From assembly GCA_002050435.1 (NCBI GenBank), contig MWYV01000044.1, positions 28,394 through 92,393 on the forward strand: DNA of 64,000 bases, in the 5' to 3' direction. The notes beneath the pieces were generated by a model. The model was not told the origin of the DNA, did not search any database, and saw only the letters and a program-made list of their open reading frames with translations. The DNA comes from Chitinophagales bacterium 33-2. Lineage in GTDB: Bacteria; Bacteroidota; Bacteroidia; Chitinophagales; Chitinophagaceae. Shown in pieces: positions 8,163 to 16,908 of this stretch (positions are counted from its first letter, which is position 1; every line of letters begins with the position of its first letter). A program made the translations under genes and the position numbers.

Positions 8163-9099
8163 ACCCGGTCTTTTTGATTCCATACAGGACGCCGGTCGAT
8201 TTGGCTGGCAGCACCTGGGCATTAATCCAACAGGTGCCATGGACCGATTTGCAGCATCTCTGGCCAATGCATTACTGGGAAAAGATCTACACGCGCCGGT
8301 GCTGGAAATACATTTTCCTGCTGCTCAATTGCTGTTTACAAAACCCGCCATCATATCGATAACAGGTGCGCATTTTACACCTGAGCTGAATGATGTGACA
8401 ATTCCAATGAACCATCCCGTAAAAGTTCATGCGAACAGCACCCTGAAATTTACCAGGCAAGCAACAGGCATGCGCTCTTATATAGGATTTCTTCCAGGAC
8501 TTCAACTAAAAACATGGCTGCACAGTTTCAGCACCAATACAAAAGCAGGAGCCGGCGGATATAATGGACGCACACTGGATGCCGGCGACACGATAGCGTT
8601 TTTAAATGAAGAGGAGGCGTCAAACTTTCCTTCAAACAGCGGACAATTATTCAGTGCGAAGGGTTATGATTACGATCTGCGCTCCCTTCGTTGTATTATG
8701 GGAAGTGAGTGGAATTATTTATTGGCATCATCGGGTAATGGGTTTCTAAACAACAGTTTCGAGATCACCATTGAATCAGACAGGATGGGATACCGACTTG
8801 CTGGAGCAAAACTCGAAATTGAAAATTCAGAAACGCTTTTGTCGTCACCCGTAGCTTTTGGAACCATCCAGCTTTTACCAGGCGGACAAATGATCATATT
8901 GATGGCGGATCACCAGACCACGGGCGGTTATGCAAAAATTGCACATGTGATTTCAGCAGATCTTCCCTTACTTGCACAGAAACAACCGGGCAGCATGATC
9001 CGTTTTGTATTAACGGATCTTGCAGATGCGGAAAAAGCTTTCCTGGAACAACAACAATACCTCAGGCAAGTGAGGGCTGCGGTTTTATTAAGATCATAA
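8143..9099 (+). CDS. pxpC: 5-oxoprolinase subunit C (KipA, carboxyltransferase-like)
   Basis: Partner of PxpB. The protein belongs to the family annotated as biotin-dependent carboxyltransferase/KipA/urea amidolyase-related. The N-terminus IIKPGLFDSIQDAGRFGWQ and the segment GAMDRFAASLANALLGK are characteristic, as is MGYRLAGAKLEI. The 318-residue length is normal. It begins 20 nt inside pxpB, so the two are probably translationally coupled, and pxpA follows after 4 nt. Confidence 0.92.
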   Translation: MSLKIIKPGLFDSIQDAGRFGWQHLGINPTGAMDRFAASLANALLGKDLHAPVLEIHFPAAQLLFTKPAIISITGAHFTPELNDVTIPMNHPVKVHANSTLKFTRQATGMRSYIGFLPGLQLKTWLHSFSTNTKAGAGGYNGRTLDAGDTIAFLNEEEASNFPSNSGQLFSAKGYDYDLRSLRCIMGSEWNYLLASSGNGFLNNSFEITIESDRMGYRLAGAKLEIENSETLLSSPVAFGTIQLLPGGQMIILMADHQTTGGYAKIAHVISADLPLLAQKQPGSMIRFVLTDLADAEKAFLEQQQYLRQVRAAVLLRS

Positions 9100-9103
9100 A
9101 AGC

Positions 9104-9856
9104 ATGAAGCAAGTGGAACAAAAAATATTTCCATTAATCAATTGCGACATGGGCGAAGGCATGCCGCATGATGCACAACTCATGAAGCTGATCGACCTTG
9201 CGAATATTTCCTGCGGATATCATGCAGGTGATAAGGAAACCATCCGGCAAACCATTGAACGGGCATTGAAGTATAATGTAAAAATTGGTGCACATCCTTC
9301 CTATCCCGACAGGAAAAATTTTGGGAGAAGGGAAATGGATCTATCCACAGTTCAGGTGCACGAGCTTGTAATGGAGCAACTGGAAATTATAAAACAACTG
9401 ACAGAAGATCAGGGTGCAACAATATACCATGTAAAACCACACGGCGCGCTGTATAATGCATCTGCAAAAAACGCTGCCATTGCCGCTGCCATTTCAAAAG
9501 CCGTTTTTCAATTTGATCCCGCTCTCATCCTGGTTGGATTAAGTGCTAGCCATTCGATCGGGCAGGCAAAACAAACCGGTTTGCCCTTTATGAACGAAGT
9601 ATTTGCCGACAGGCGTTATCATGCAAATGGAAGCCTGGTTTCACGAACAGTTGCGGGTGCAACAATTGAGAATGAAGAGGAATGCCTGCAGCAGGTAAGC
9701 CAAATCCAGGCAGGACAAAAAATTATTTCAATAGAAGGCTTCCATGTTCCCGTTGTGGCTGAAACCATTTGTATTCATGGCGATTCACCAAATGCTTTAG
9801 TGTTTGCGCAGGCGATCCATTCATTTAAAAAACGTTTTTATAATGTTACCAAATGA
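9104..9856 (+). CDS. pxpA: 5-oxoprolinase subunit A (LamB/YcsF family)
   Basis: Third subunit of the 5-oxoprolinase. It carries the YcsF family motifs INCDMGEGM, ANISCGYHAGDKETI, IGAHPSYPDR, VKPHGALYN, FADRRYHANGSLVSR and ICIHGDSPNA; the N-terminal NCDxGE motif is standard. The 250-residue length is typical. It lies 4 nt after pxpC and overlaps the transporter gene by 14 nt, completing a pxpB-C-A-transporter operon. Confidence 0.94.
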   Translation: MKQVEQKIFPLINCDMGEGMPHDAQLMKLIDLANISCGYHAGDKETIRQTIERALKYNVKIGAHPSYPDRKNFGRREMDLSTVQVHELVMEQLEIIKQLTEDQGATIYHVKPHGALYNASAKNAAIAAAISKAVFQFDPALILVGLSASHSIGQAKQTGLPFMNEVFADRRYHANGSLVSRTVAGATIENEEECLQQVSQIQAGQKIISIEGFHVPVVAETICIHGDSPNALVFAQAIHSFKKRFYNVTK

Positions 9857-11060
9857 GGAGAAGTCAGTGAAAAAACGGTCCCTCATGCGTTTATCCGCAG
9901 TGACCGGCGCCGCATTTTTAATGGCAACATCTGCAATCGGTCCGGGTTTTCTTACGCAAACTTCAAGATTTACGGAAGAATTGCTTACCAGTTTTGGGTT
10001 TGTGATCCTTATTTCTTTACTGCTTGATATTGGCGCCCAACTCAATATCTGGAGGGTCATCAGCATCACCAATAAAAGAGCACAGGATCTTGCAAATGGG
10101 CTGCTTCCTGGTCTGGGTGTTTTTCTTGCCCTGCTGATAGCACTCGGTGGGTTTGTATTCAACATCGGCAATATTGGTGGCACCGGACTTGGCCTCAACG
10201 CACTAACGGGAATGGATATCTATTTATCTGCCTGTATCAGTACTTTTTTTGCGTTGGGTATTTTTTGGGTTAAAAATACAGGGAAACTGATGGATCACCT
10301 GGTAAGGATACTGGGCATTTTGATGATCCTGTTTACACTTTACATTGCTTTTAGTTCAGCACCACCACTGGCAAATGCTTTGCTGCATACATTCTGGCCC
10401 GAGAAAACCGACAGTTTGAAGATCGTAACCCTTGTTGGAGGAACAGTAGGCGGTTATATTTCATTTGCAGGTGCACACCGGCTGATTGATGCAGGTATAA
10501 CAGGTAAAGAAAACATCCGGGCAGTGACCAGGAGCGCCGTCAGCGGGATCCTGATCACCTCTTTCATGCGTTACATTTTATTCCTGGCTGTTCTAGGTGT
10601 AGTAATGAAAGGGCTGGCGCTGGATGCATCAAATCCTGCCGCATCAGTTTTCAGACATGCAGCAGGGGAACCTGGATACAGGTTTTTTGGATTTGTGATG
10701 TGGAGTGCTGCTATTACTTCAGTCGTTGGTGCTTCTTTTACAACAATTTCATTTTTTCGCACCCTTCATCCTTTGCTTGAAAAGCACTATAAAATTTTAA
10801 TTACTCTATTTATCCTTTGCTCCCTGGGTGTGTTTTTATTGAAGGGAAACCCGGTGGCGCTATTGATCTTTGCAGGTGCTGTCAACGGGTTGATTCTTCC
10901 TGTTGCACTGGCTGTGATACTGATAGCTTCAAGAACAAAAAAGATCAGGAATTTATATAAAACACCTCTATGGTTGGAAGTAGCCGGCTGGCTGGTTGTT
11001 TTTACCATGTCCTGGCTTGGGGCCTTAAGCATTAAAAATAACTTAGCTCAACTCTTTTAA
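9843..11060 (+). CDS. Nramp-fold transporter of the 5-oxoprolinase operon (YcsG-like)
   Basis: Integral membrane protein of ~405 residues with about 11 hydrophobic segments, related to Nramp divalent-metal transporters. The metal-binding motifs are missing: helix 1 reads AIGPGFLTQT rather than having DPGN, and the helix-6 region reads SFAGAHRLIDAG rather than carrying a MPH motif. Metal transport is therefore unlikely. Bacillus subtilis carries a related gene (ycsG) next to ycsF/kipI/kipA, so I infer a substrate linked to 5-oxoproline metabolism. ATG 9843 is chosen over the in-frame ATG 9804, as it reduces the overlap with pxpA to 14 nt. Confidence 0.85.
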   Translation: MLPNEEKSVKKRSLMRLSAVTGAAFLMATSAIGPGFLTQTSRFTEELLTSFGFVILISLLLDIGAQLNIWRVISITNKRAQDLANGLLPGLGVFLALLIALGGFVFNIGNIGGTGLGLNALTGMDIYLSACISTFFALGIFWVKNTGKLMDHLVRILGILMILFTLYIAFSSAPPLANALLHTFWPEKTDSLKIVTLVGGTVGGYISFAGAHRLIDAGITGKENIRAVTRSAVSGILITSFMRYILFLAVLGVVMKGLALDASNPAASVFRHAAGEPGYRFFGFVMWSAAITSVVGASFTTISFFRTLHPLLEKHYKILITLFILCSLGVFLLKGNPVALLIFAGAVNGLILPVALAVILIASRTKKIRNLYKTPLWLEVAGWLVVFTMSWLGALSIKNNLAQLF

Positions 11061-11157
11061 GCCTCTAGCAATGAATTAAATTGCACTTTGCCTAAAATTT
11101 TTACCCGAATAGCAGGCAAGCGCATCCGCAAATAGATGAAATCCTTAACTTCATTAC

Positions 11158-11550
11158 ATGTCTCCTATTTCTTACCTGTTACTGGTTGATGACGACCAGG
11201 ATGACCAACAAATTTTTGCAGAAGCCCTGGAAAACGTTGCACCTGAAATACAGATCATCACTGCTTCAAATGGATTGGAGGCTATGCATAAATTAAATAC
11301 CCCTAAGGCAAAACAGCCGGATATCATTTTCCTGGATCTGAATATGCCCATGATGAATGGAAAGGAGTTTCTCGAAGAATTGAAAAAAACAAAGTCATTC
11401 AGTCATATTCCCGTAGTGATTTATACTACATCATCAAGACGGGAAGATGAGGAAGATACACTGGCATTGGGTGCAGCGCACTTTCTCGTAAAACCGCATG
11501 ATTATAGTGAATTATGCCGGCAAATCAAGCAGGTACTTGAAAGACCCTGA
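11158..11550 (+). CDS. Single-domain response regulator (CheY-like)
   Basis: 130-residue receiver domain with no output domain. It has the acidic cluster VDDDQDD at residues 10-16, phospho-acceptor Asp60 in IIFLDLNMPMMNG, a Thr near 90 (VVIYTTSS) and Lys112 in VKPHD. This subtype is common as an orphan or as a partner of hybrid kinases and phytochromes. No kinase gene lies nearby, so the partner is unknown. Its TGA stop directly abuts the stop of the convergent DUF1206 gene (TGATCA). Confidence 0.93.
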   Translation: MSPISYLLLVDDDQDDQQIFAEALENVAPEIQIITASNGLEAMHKLNTPKAKQPDIIFLDLNMPMMNGKEFLEELKKTKSFSHIPVVIYTTSSRREDEEDTLALGAAHFLVKPHDYSELCRQIKQVLERP

Positions 11551-12342
11551 TCAGAAATCTTCGTAGGCTGCTCTCAGAAAATTAAAGATTCCAAAGGCTA
11601 CAAGCCCCAATCCAAGTGCACCCAGCAAATACGATCCGTAGGATGAAGATTCAATAAAGCTGAAAGCTTTGGCAGTGTCACCGGCTTCCGAAGCACGTGC
11701 TTCCCAAACAGCTTTAAGCAACATATAAGAAATGATCAGCCAAACCACTCCCCTCGAAGCATAGCCGATTTTTCCTGATCGTAACAATACGGAAGCCCTG
11801 GAACGGCGAAGTGCCCCACCTGCGAAACGCTTTTTATATTTTTCAGAGAATCCATACCATATCTGGTAAACTCCAATGCCCGCCATAACAAGCGCCACTC
11901 CTCCTAAAATAATTTTTCCAAGGTCTTTATTCATGAATTGTGCAGACCAGTGTCCATCACTTCCACCGTCAGATTGATACATCATGATCTGCCATGCAGC
12001 AAAGGCAACAGACAGGTATGTAAGCGCGCTTAAAAAATACCTTATTCTTTTTTTGAGTTTCCTTTTCAGGTCTTTTTCCATTCCAAAAGCCTCTACCATC
12101 CGCCAGGCACTGTAGCAAACGAGTCCGAAGATCAGCAGGGCGAGCAATATGTTTCCGCCCGGAAAATCCCTCAGCGTCTTCATTACACCATTCCTGTCCG
12201 CATCATCATTTGATTGTCCGGCAATTTCAAATGCAGCCATAAAAGCAAGAATGCCTATCAGTGTATAAACAAATCCTTTAGCACCCAGGCCAACACGCGC
12301 CAGCCTTTCCATCCAGATATTATTTCCTGCCTTCAAATCCAT
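11551..12342 (-). CDS. DUF1206 family membrane protein
   Basis: 263-residue integral membrane protein of unknown function. It contains six hydrophobic segments in three repeated pairs, each pair beginning with a basic-aromatic motif such as RLARVGLGAKGFVYTLIG, KKRIRYFLSALTYLSVA or LRSGKIGYASRGVVWLIIS; this triplication defines DUF1206. Family proteins often sit in stress-related contexts. The neighbouring plus-strand gene encodes a YihY membrane protein transcribed divergently. Confidence 0.85.
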   Translation of the reverse strand: MDLKAGNNIWMERLARVGLGAKGFVYTLIGILAFMAAFEIAGQSNDDADRNGVMKTLRDFPGGNILLALLIFGLVCYSAWRMVEAFGMEKDLKRKLKKRIRYFLSALTYLSVAFAAWQIMMYQSDGGSDGHWSAQFMNKDLGKIILGGVALVMAGIGVYQIWYGFSEKYKKRFAGGALRRSRASVLLRSGKIGYASRGVVWLIISYMLLKAVWEARASEAGDTAKAFSFIESSSYGSYLLGALGLGLVAFGIFNFLRAAYEDF

Positions 12343-12458
12343 ATCTTGTAATTGTAGGTCTATTATGGCAAAAACCTTACCTCCACCACCTCAACAAGTG
12401 GCAATAGTTTTGTAGGCTATGAAGCCTTTAATATTGGGACGAAGTAATATTTCAAGTG

Positions 12459-13370
12459 ATGAACAGGATCATAAAAAACTTTCCTGAATACCTCAGGTTA
12501 CTGGGAAGGTCTTTAAACAGGCTGACTAAGAACGACCCTTTACGAATGGCCGGTGCCACTGCTTTCTTTACAACTTTTGCCCTTCCTCCAATTTTAGTGA
12601 TCTTGATTCAGTTGCTCAGACTTTTCATCGACCCCAACATCATCAGGAGCCAGCTTTTTGCCAGTTTAACAAAAACCCTTGGCCCCGAGGCAGTAGAGCA
12701 GGTTGTGGGCGTGTTGAGTGGTTTAAGAAACCTGGCCAGCAACTGGTACATTACTTTGGGGGGGTTTATTTTTTTACTATTTGTTTCCACCACACTTTTT
12801 AAAGTGATCAAAGATTCTCTGAATCAGCTTTGGAAGGTGAAGACGAACAATAAAAAAAGATTTTCAAAGAAGCTAAGAACAAGGGTGCAGGCCATACTGG
12901 TGATTTTTTTTGCAGGAATATTATTTGCTATGGGCATTTTTGCAGAAGCACTCCAGGTATTTATTGGGGAATATATTTCGGGCATTTCGCCCATTCTCAG
13001 TGTGTATTTTAACCAGATCGTCAATTTTGCACTATCGCTTTTAGTGGTGACTTTATGGTTCGCTATGGTTTTCCGCTATCTTCCAGATGCACGCCCAGAC
13101 TGGCCGGTAGCATTAACGGGTGGTTTTGTAACCGCACTTCTTTTTAGTTTAGGGAAGTTTATCCTGAGAAGAATGCTGAACTTAAGTAATATAGATTCCC
13201 TTTATGGAACCTCTGCATCCATTGTGTTGCTGTTGCTGTTTGTATTTTACTCCTCATTGATCCTTTATTTTGGCGCTTCCTTTACAAAGGAATTCGGGTT
13301 ATTCATCGATAAACCCATTCATCCATTGCCCCACGCCAAAAGTTACAAACTGGTAGAAGAGGAAGAATGA
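12459..13370 (+). CDS. YihY/virulence factor BrkB family membrane protein
   Basis: 303-residue inner-membrane protein of the YihY/BrkB family, function not established (older annotation as ribonuclease BN is wrong). It has about six transmembrane segments and family motifs GATAFFTTFALPP near the N-terminus, FRYLPDARPDWPVALTGG, and YGTSASIVLLLLFVFYSSLI with LYFGASFTKEF near the C-terminus. ATG 12459 is preferred to the in-frame GTG 12456. A possible -7 box TAGTTTTG lies at 12405-12412. Confidence 0.88.
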   Translation: MNRIIKNFPEYLRLLGRSLNRLTKNDPLRMAGATAFFTTFALPPILVILIQLLRLFIDPNIIRSQLFASLTKTLGPEAVEQVVGVLSGLRNLASNWYITLGGFIFLLFVSTTLFKVIKDSLNQLWKVKTNNKKRFSKKLRTRVQAILVIFFAGILFAMGIFAEALQVFIGEYISGISPILSVYFNQIVNFALSLLVVTLWFAMVFRYLPDARPDWPVALTGGFVTALLFSLGKFILRRMLNLSNIDSLYGTSASIVLLLLFVFYSSLILYFGASFTKEFGLFIDKPIHPLPHAKSYKLVEEEE

Positions 13371-13462
13371 TCATTCAGTTTTGTATTGTTAAAAAAAACA
13401 AAAGAACCTGTTAATGCATGTGCAAATAATCCAGACCAGCGTCAGGGAAGAAATCAATCAAC

Positions 13463-14668
13463 ATGCAAACAACTACAAAATGGGCCATCGCCCTGGGGAT
13501 CCTATCTACTTCATTTATTTTTTACTTACAACAGCAACATCAGTCCACGCTTGAATCACCACAAAATTTTGCCCAGGAAGACAAAAAGCACGCAGCAAGT
13601 TTTGCGTCCTTAAACACCACTTCCCGGCAAAAGATCCAGGTGGCCATATTGCTGGATGTGAGTAACAGTATGGATGGATTGATCGACCAGGCAAAAGCGC
13701 AATTATGGAACATGGTAAGTGTTTTGGGAAAAACAGAATGCAGTTCAGGAACACCTGACATTGAAATTGCGCTGTATGAATATGGGCGCAGTTCCAACGA
13801 CGAACAAAAGGGATATGTGAAACAGGTCAACCCATTTACAATAGATCTGGATGAAGTTTCAAAAAACCTTTTTGGGTTGCATACAAATGGCGGTGATGAA
13901 TACTGCGGGGAGGTGATCTACACCAGCATCAACGATTTAAAATGGGATACTGCATCAACCAATTATAAAGTGATCTTTATTGCCGGCAACGAGGATTTTC
14001 TACAGGGCCAGTTGCATTTCAGAAAAGCCTGTGCAGCCGCCGCCACGAAAGGCGTGATCGTTAATACCATTTATTGCGGTTCACGCACAGATGCAATAAG
14101 AGAGCACTGGGATCTGGGTGCCGAATGCGGACAGGGAAGTTTTACCGTTATTAACCAGGACGCAAGAGAAGAAGAGATCCCTACACCCTACGACCAGGAA
14201 TTACTTACTTTAAATACAAGTCTGAATGGAACCTACCTGGGTTATGGCGCTACAGGAAATGCACGGAAAGCAAAACTTGAGGAAGTAGATCAAATGAATG
14301 CAGAAAGAAATTCCATGGCAATGAAAAGGGTGAAGGTCAAAGGCGATCAAAAAGTGTATAAAAATGCCGAATGGGACCTGGTAGATGCCTTTGTGGCTGA
14401 TGCGACCATTATACAAAACGTGGAAACCAAAACACTGCCTGATTCTTTACAATCAAAAACCAAAACAGAACTTACAAACATCGTAAAGGCGAAAGCTGTT
14501 GAAAGGAACCATATTCAGAAAAGGATCGCTGAGCTGTCGGTCAAGCGGGATGCTTATTTGGTTCAGGCAAGATCAAAAAACCAGGCATCAACATCAAACA
14601 CACTCGAGTCGGAAATTGAAAAGATCCTGAAACTGCAGGTTCAACGTTTCCAGATGCAAATTCCCTGA
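13463..14668 (+). CDS. von Willebrand factor A domain protein, membrane-anchored
   Basis: 401-residue protein with an N-terminal hydrophobic segment (about 7-22, signal or anchor) followed by a vWA domain. The MIDAS metal site is complete: D65-V-S67-N-S69 in LLDVSNSMDG and a Thr at 141 in LHTNGGDEYCG. The C-terminal ~130 residues are charged and helical, probably coiled coil. Likely periplasmic metal-dependent protein-binding function; the partner is unknown. A strong terminator lies ~60 nt downstream. Confidence 0.82.
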   Translation: MQTTTKWAIALGILSTSFIFYLQQQHQSTLESPQNFAQEDKKHAASFASLNTTSRQKIQVAILLDVSNSMDGLIDQAKAQLWNMVSVLGKTECSSGTPDIEIALYEYGRSSNDEQKGYVKQVNPFTIDLDEVSKNLFGLHTNGGDEYCGEVIYTSINDLKWDTASTNYKVIFIAGNEDFLQGQLHFRKACAAAATKGVIVNTIYCGSRTDAIREHWDLGAECGQGSFTVINQDAREEEIPTPYDQELLTLNTSLNGTYLGYGATGNARKAKLEEVDQMNAERNSMAMKRVKVKGDQKVYKNAEWDLVDAFVADATIIQNVETKTLPDSLQSKTKTELTNIVKAKAVERNHIQKRIAELSVKRDAYLVQARSKNQASTSNTLESEIEKILKLQVQRFQMQIP

Positions 14669-14728
14669 ACACTTCATTCTCATGATCATTGGTTTCAGTA
14701 ACTAAAAATAGCAGTTAGTTTGAATTCG

Positions 14729-14756
14729 GCGGTAATTTCTATTACCGCTTTTTTTT
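14729..14756 (+). terminator. Intrinsic terminator after the vWA gene
   Basis: Perfect stem GCGGTAAT / ATTACCGC with loop TTCT and a run of eight T. Confidence 0.92.
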
Positions 14757-14808
14757 GCGACAAACTTCACAACCCATGCAGCAATTACCGCAGTTCACAA
14801 CTTTCGCA

Positions 14809-14838
14809 TTTGGTCACACGAATCACAGTTTATGTTTG
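14809..14838 (+). promoter_or_regulatory. Promoter: TTTG-N18-TATGTTTG
   Basis: A textbook Bacteroidota promoter with -33 TTTG (14809-14812) and -7 TATGTTTG (14831-14838). It lies 52 nt upstream of a 48-codon gene and is independent of the preceding terminator. Confidence 0.7.
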
Positions 14839-14890
14839 CATTTCAATACTGAATAAAGAGCAACACAAAAACTACTGGGTTACTGAACAT

Positions 14891-15037
14891 ATGGAGTTTT
14901 CCAATAGTAATGAAACGGCATATTATGTTACCATAGAAAATACGGCATATTATGTTACCATAGAAAATGCGGATACCAGGATCGTTTTAAAATCAAGTTA
15001 TAATTCATGGATCGTGTTTAATAAAACGATAAAGTAG
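14891..15037 (+). CDS. 48-residue protein with an internal 9-residue duplication
   Basis: Small gene between its own promoter and its own terminator. The frame could be extended upstream to 14720, but that would begin inside the preceding terminator, so the ATG at 14891 is used. The product starts MEFSNSNE, then carries TAYYVTIEN twice in tandem, then ADTRIVLKSSYNSWIVFNKT. The alternating pattern suggests beta strands; no signal peptide is seen. The duplication is a perfect 27-nt tandem repeat at DNA level. No family recognised. Confidence 0.5.
   Translation: MEFSNSNETAYYVTIENTAYYVTIENADTRIVLKSSYNSWIVFNKTIK
14915..14968 (+). repeat. Perfect 27-bp tandem duplication inside the 48-residue gene
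   Basis: Units 14915-14941 and 14942-14968 are identical and in frame (9 codons each, TAYYVTIEN). Identity at synonymous sites indicates a recent slippage or duplication event. Confidence 0.95.
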
Positions 15038-15054
15038 GTCAACGTTTACGGGCA

Positions 15055-15084
15055 AGAAGGCAGTACTGCAGGATGCTGCCTTTT
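15055..15084 (+). terminator. Terminator after the 48-residue gene
   Basis: Stem AAGGCAG / CTGCCTT with a 12-nt loop, then a short T-run. Confidence 0.7.
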
Positions 15085-15126
15085 CCATGGCTTGAAGTTT
15101 GTTTGACAAAAGGCAAATCCGATTTT

Positions 15127-15615
15127 ATGAAAAAGTTCTTATCGCTCCTGGTGCTCCTTGCTACCCTCCAGGCGCAGGCACAATTAAAAGGGTTTAGTGT
15201 TGGACCGTATGCAGAACGTGCATGGACAACTGGTGATCTTCAATCAAAATACGAAAACGGGTTTGGTGCGGGTATCGGGGCAGATATAAAATTGCCCGGC
15301 AAACTCGGACTCACCGGCTCCATGGGTATTTTAAGATTTGGTGGTAAAAACATCGAACACCAGGGTGTAAATGAAAAAGTAAAAGCACTGATGGCCACTC
15401 CATTGCGCGTAGGAATAAAATACCGGCTGCCAATTGTTTACCTGAAACTGGAATCAGGAACTGTAAAACTGAATGATGGAAATGGCAGCGCGCTGATACT
15501 TTCACCCGGCGCCGGAATTAGAATTTTCGGATTGGATGTTCAAGCCAAATATGAAACATGGATCAGGAGCAACCCATACAGTTTTTATGGGATCAGGGCC
15601 GCTTACAATTTCTGA
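15127..15615 (+). CDS. Small outer-membrane beta-barrel protein
   Basis: 162-residue secreted protein with a clear signal peptide (MKKFLSLLVLLATLQAQAQ, cleavage likely after AQA) and a pattern of alternating strands ending in YGIRAAYNF, a terminal Phe as in many outer-membrane barrels. The ATG at 15127 is chosen because it places the signal peptide at the N-terminus; a longer frame from 15073 begins inside the preceding terminator. Function unknown. Its stop abuts the convergent gene's stop in a TGATCA. Confidence 0.78.
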   Translation: MKKFLSLLVLLATLQAQAQLKGFSVGPYAERAWTTGDLQSKYENGFGAGIGADIKLPGKLGLTGSMGILRFGGKNIEHQGVNEKVKALMATPLRVGIKYRLPIVYLKLESGTVKLNDGNGSALILSPGAGIRIFGLDVQAKYETWIRSNPYSFYGIRAAYNF

Positions 15616-16815
15616 TCATTGACCCACGCCCGTTGCAGCAACGAGCTTCACATCTACATGGTCTGCAAGTTTATGATCAGGGATTGAAATGGTTTTCGTT
15701 TTACCGGAAGCAAGATCAGAAACTTCTATTTTTCTTTTTTCAATCAAAGCTTTTTGTTCAGAGTAATAAAATAACTCTACCAGTGCGGAATGTAAATTTG
15801 CATCACTCCTGTTGGCCAGGTTGATCTTTTGGCCCCTGATTCCCATCATCCATTCATCCTGGTCTATTATGAGCCGCACGTTTACCTGGTCGCTGATGTC
15901 TACAAAATAACTTTCCTTCTTTTCCTTTTGCGCAACATCCTTATTTCCGCCTGGTTCTTCTTTTAACCAGTCGCCGATCTTTTTAAAAAGATTGTTCTTT
16001 TTCTTTTCTGTTGTATTTATTTCCGCATGCGCCGCTGCATTATTTTCCGGAGAAACGTTTTCATTTTCCGGAGCGGGTGCAGGAATTAAAGTTTCCGGTT
16101 CAGGCCTAATGCGGTTTTCAGAAACCTTAGAAAATTCTAATGATGTTTTGGTTGGTGAGGAGGAAATATTTTGTGGTAATGTTTTTCCGGCAATGAAACT
16201 TTCTTCTGGTTCCTCAACTTTAAATTCGGGTTGGATATCCAGTTCGGCTGATTGAGTGATTTGCCTTACCGCATACACAGGTTTGGATTCATTAAATATT
16301 TGTTTGGCAAGCATCCATCCCGAAACGGAACCGATGATTAAAATGGAAGCAATCATCAGGTGTTTTGCCTTCAGTATTTTTTTCTTTTTCCTGTTTTGGA
16401 AGGCCCATTTTGTATAATTGGTTTCTACTTCTTCTAATGTTTTGGAATACTTGATTTCAACAGCTTTTGTGCCGGAGGCCTGCGATTGAAGCGCGCGCGT
16501 TCTAATTGCTGCGGCCTTATCTTCTAAGTTTGTAGTCGCTGCTGCCTGTGTTCCATCGTTTTTTGGACAACTTACAAAAACATGTTGGCGAACTTCAGCT
16601 GTTTTTGATTGAAGCGGTTCAGGTAGAGATGTTTGTTTCAGTTGCTTTGGAAGAAAAGGAATTAATGAAGGGATTTCAGCAGGATAAGCCCAACCCGCAC
16701 TTCTTCCTTCCACCCAGATGAGGTCTTTTGGCTGGAGTTCCAGGTTGATAAGATCCTCAAGTGTGTGCGGACCGGATTGTTCGTTGTTTCTTAAAAGTAA
16801 ATAGATCTTTTGCAT
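15616..16815 (-). CDS. GYF_2 (DUF4339) domain protein with one membrane segment
   Basis: 399-residue protein. Residues 1-55 form a GYF_2/DUF4339-type domain (IYLLLRNNEQSGPHTLEDL, WVEGRSAGWAYPAEIP). A Lys-rich stretch (143-151) precedes one transmembrane helix at 152-174. A Pro/Glu-rich linker follows, and a C-terminal domain of about 100 residues at 300-399 has beta strands. The first 150 residues are probably cytoplasmic and the rest periplasmic. The start at 16815 is supported by the promoter at 16859-16887, which lies inside the longer in-frame extension to 16887. Function unknown. Confidence 0.78.
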   Translation of the reverse strand: MQKIYLLLRNNEQSGPHTLEDLINLELQPKDLIWVEGRSAGWAYPAEIPSLIPFLPKQLKQTSLPEPLQSKTAEVRQHVFVSCPKNDGTQAAATTNLEDKAAAIRTRALQSQASGTKAVEIKYSKTLEEVETNYTKWAFQNRKKKKILKAKHLMIASILIIGSVSGWMLAKQIFNESKPVYAVRQITQSAELDIQPEFKVEEPEESFIAGKTLPQNISSSPTKTSLEFSKVSENRIRPEPETLIPAPAPENENVSPENNAAAHAEINTTEKKKNNLFKKIGDWLKEEPGGNKDVAQKEKKESYFVDISDQVNVRLIIDQDEWMMGIRGQKINLANRSDANLHSALVELFYYSEQKALIEKRKIEVSDLASGKTKTISIPDHKLADHVDVKLVAATGVGQ

Positions 16816-16858
16816 GGCCAAGGTATTAGGCTCACAAGCAGTTGCTTTGAAGGTAACG

Positions 16859-16887
16859 CAAAGGTTCAGGATCCTATTGCCTTGCAA
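16859..16887 (-). promoter_or_regulatory. Promoter TTG-N18-AACCTTTG for the GYF_2 gene
   Basis: Minus-strand -7 box AACCTTTG (7 of 8 consensus, 16859-16866) with TTG (16885-16887) at 18-nt spacing, 43 nt upstream of the ATG at 16815. Confidence 0.5.
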
Positions 16888-16908
16888 TAAAAGAGAATGC
16901 TAAAATTG

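Noticed and set aside
14720..14890. Upstream extension of the 48-residue gene
   Set aside because: Would begin inside the preceding terminator and run through the promoter.
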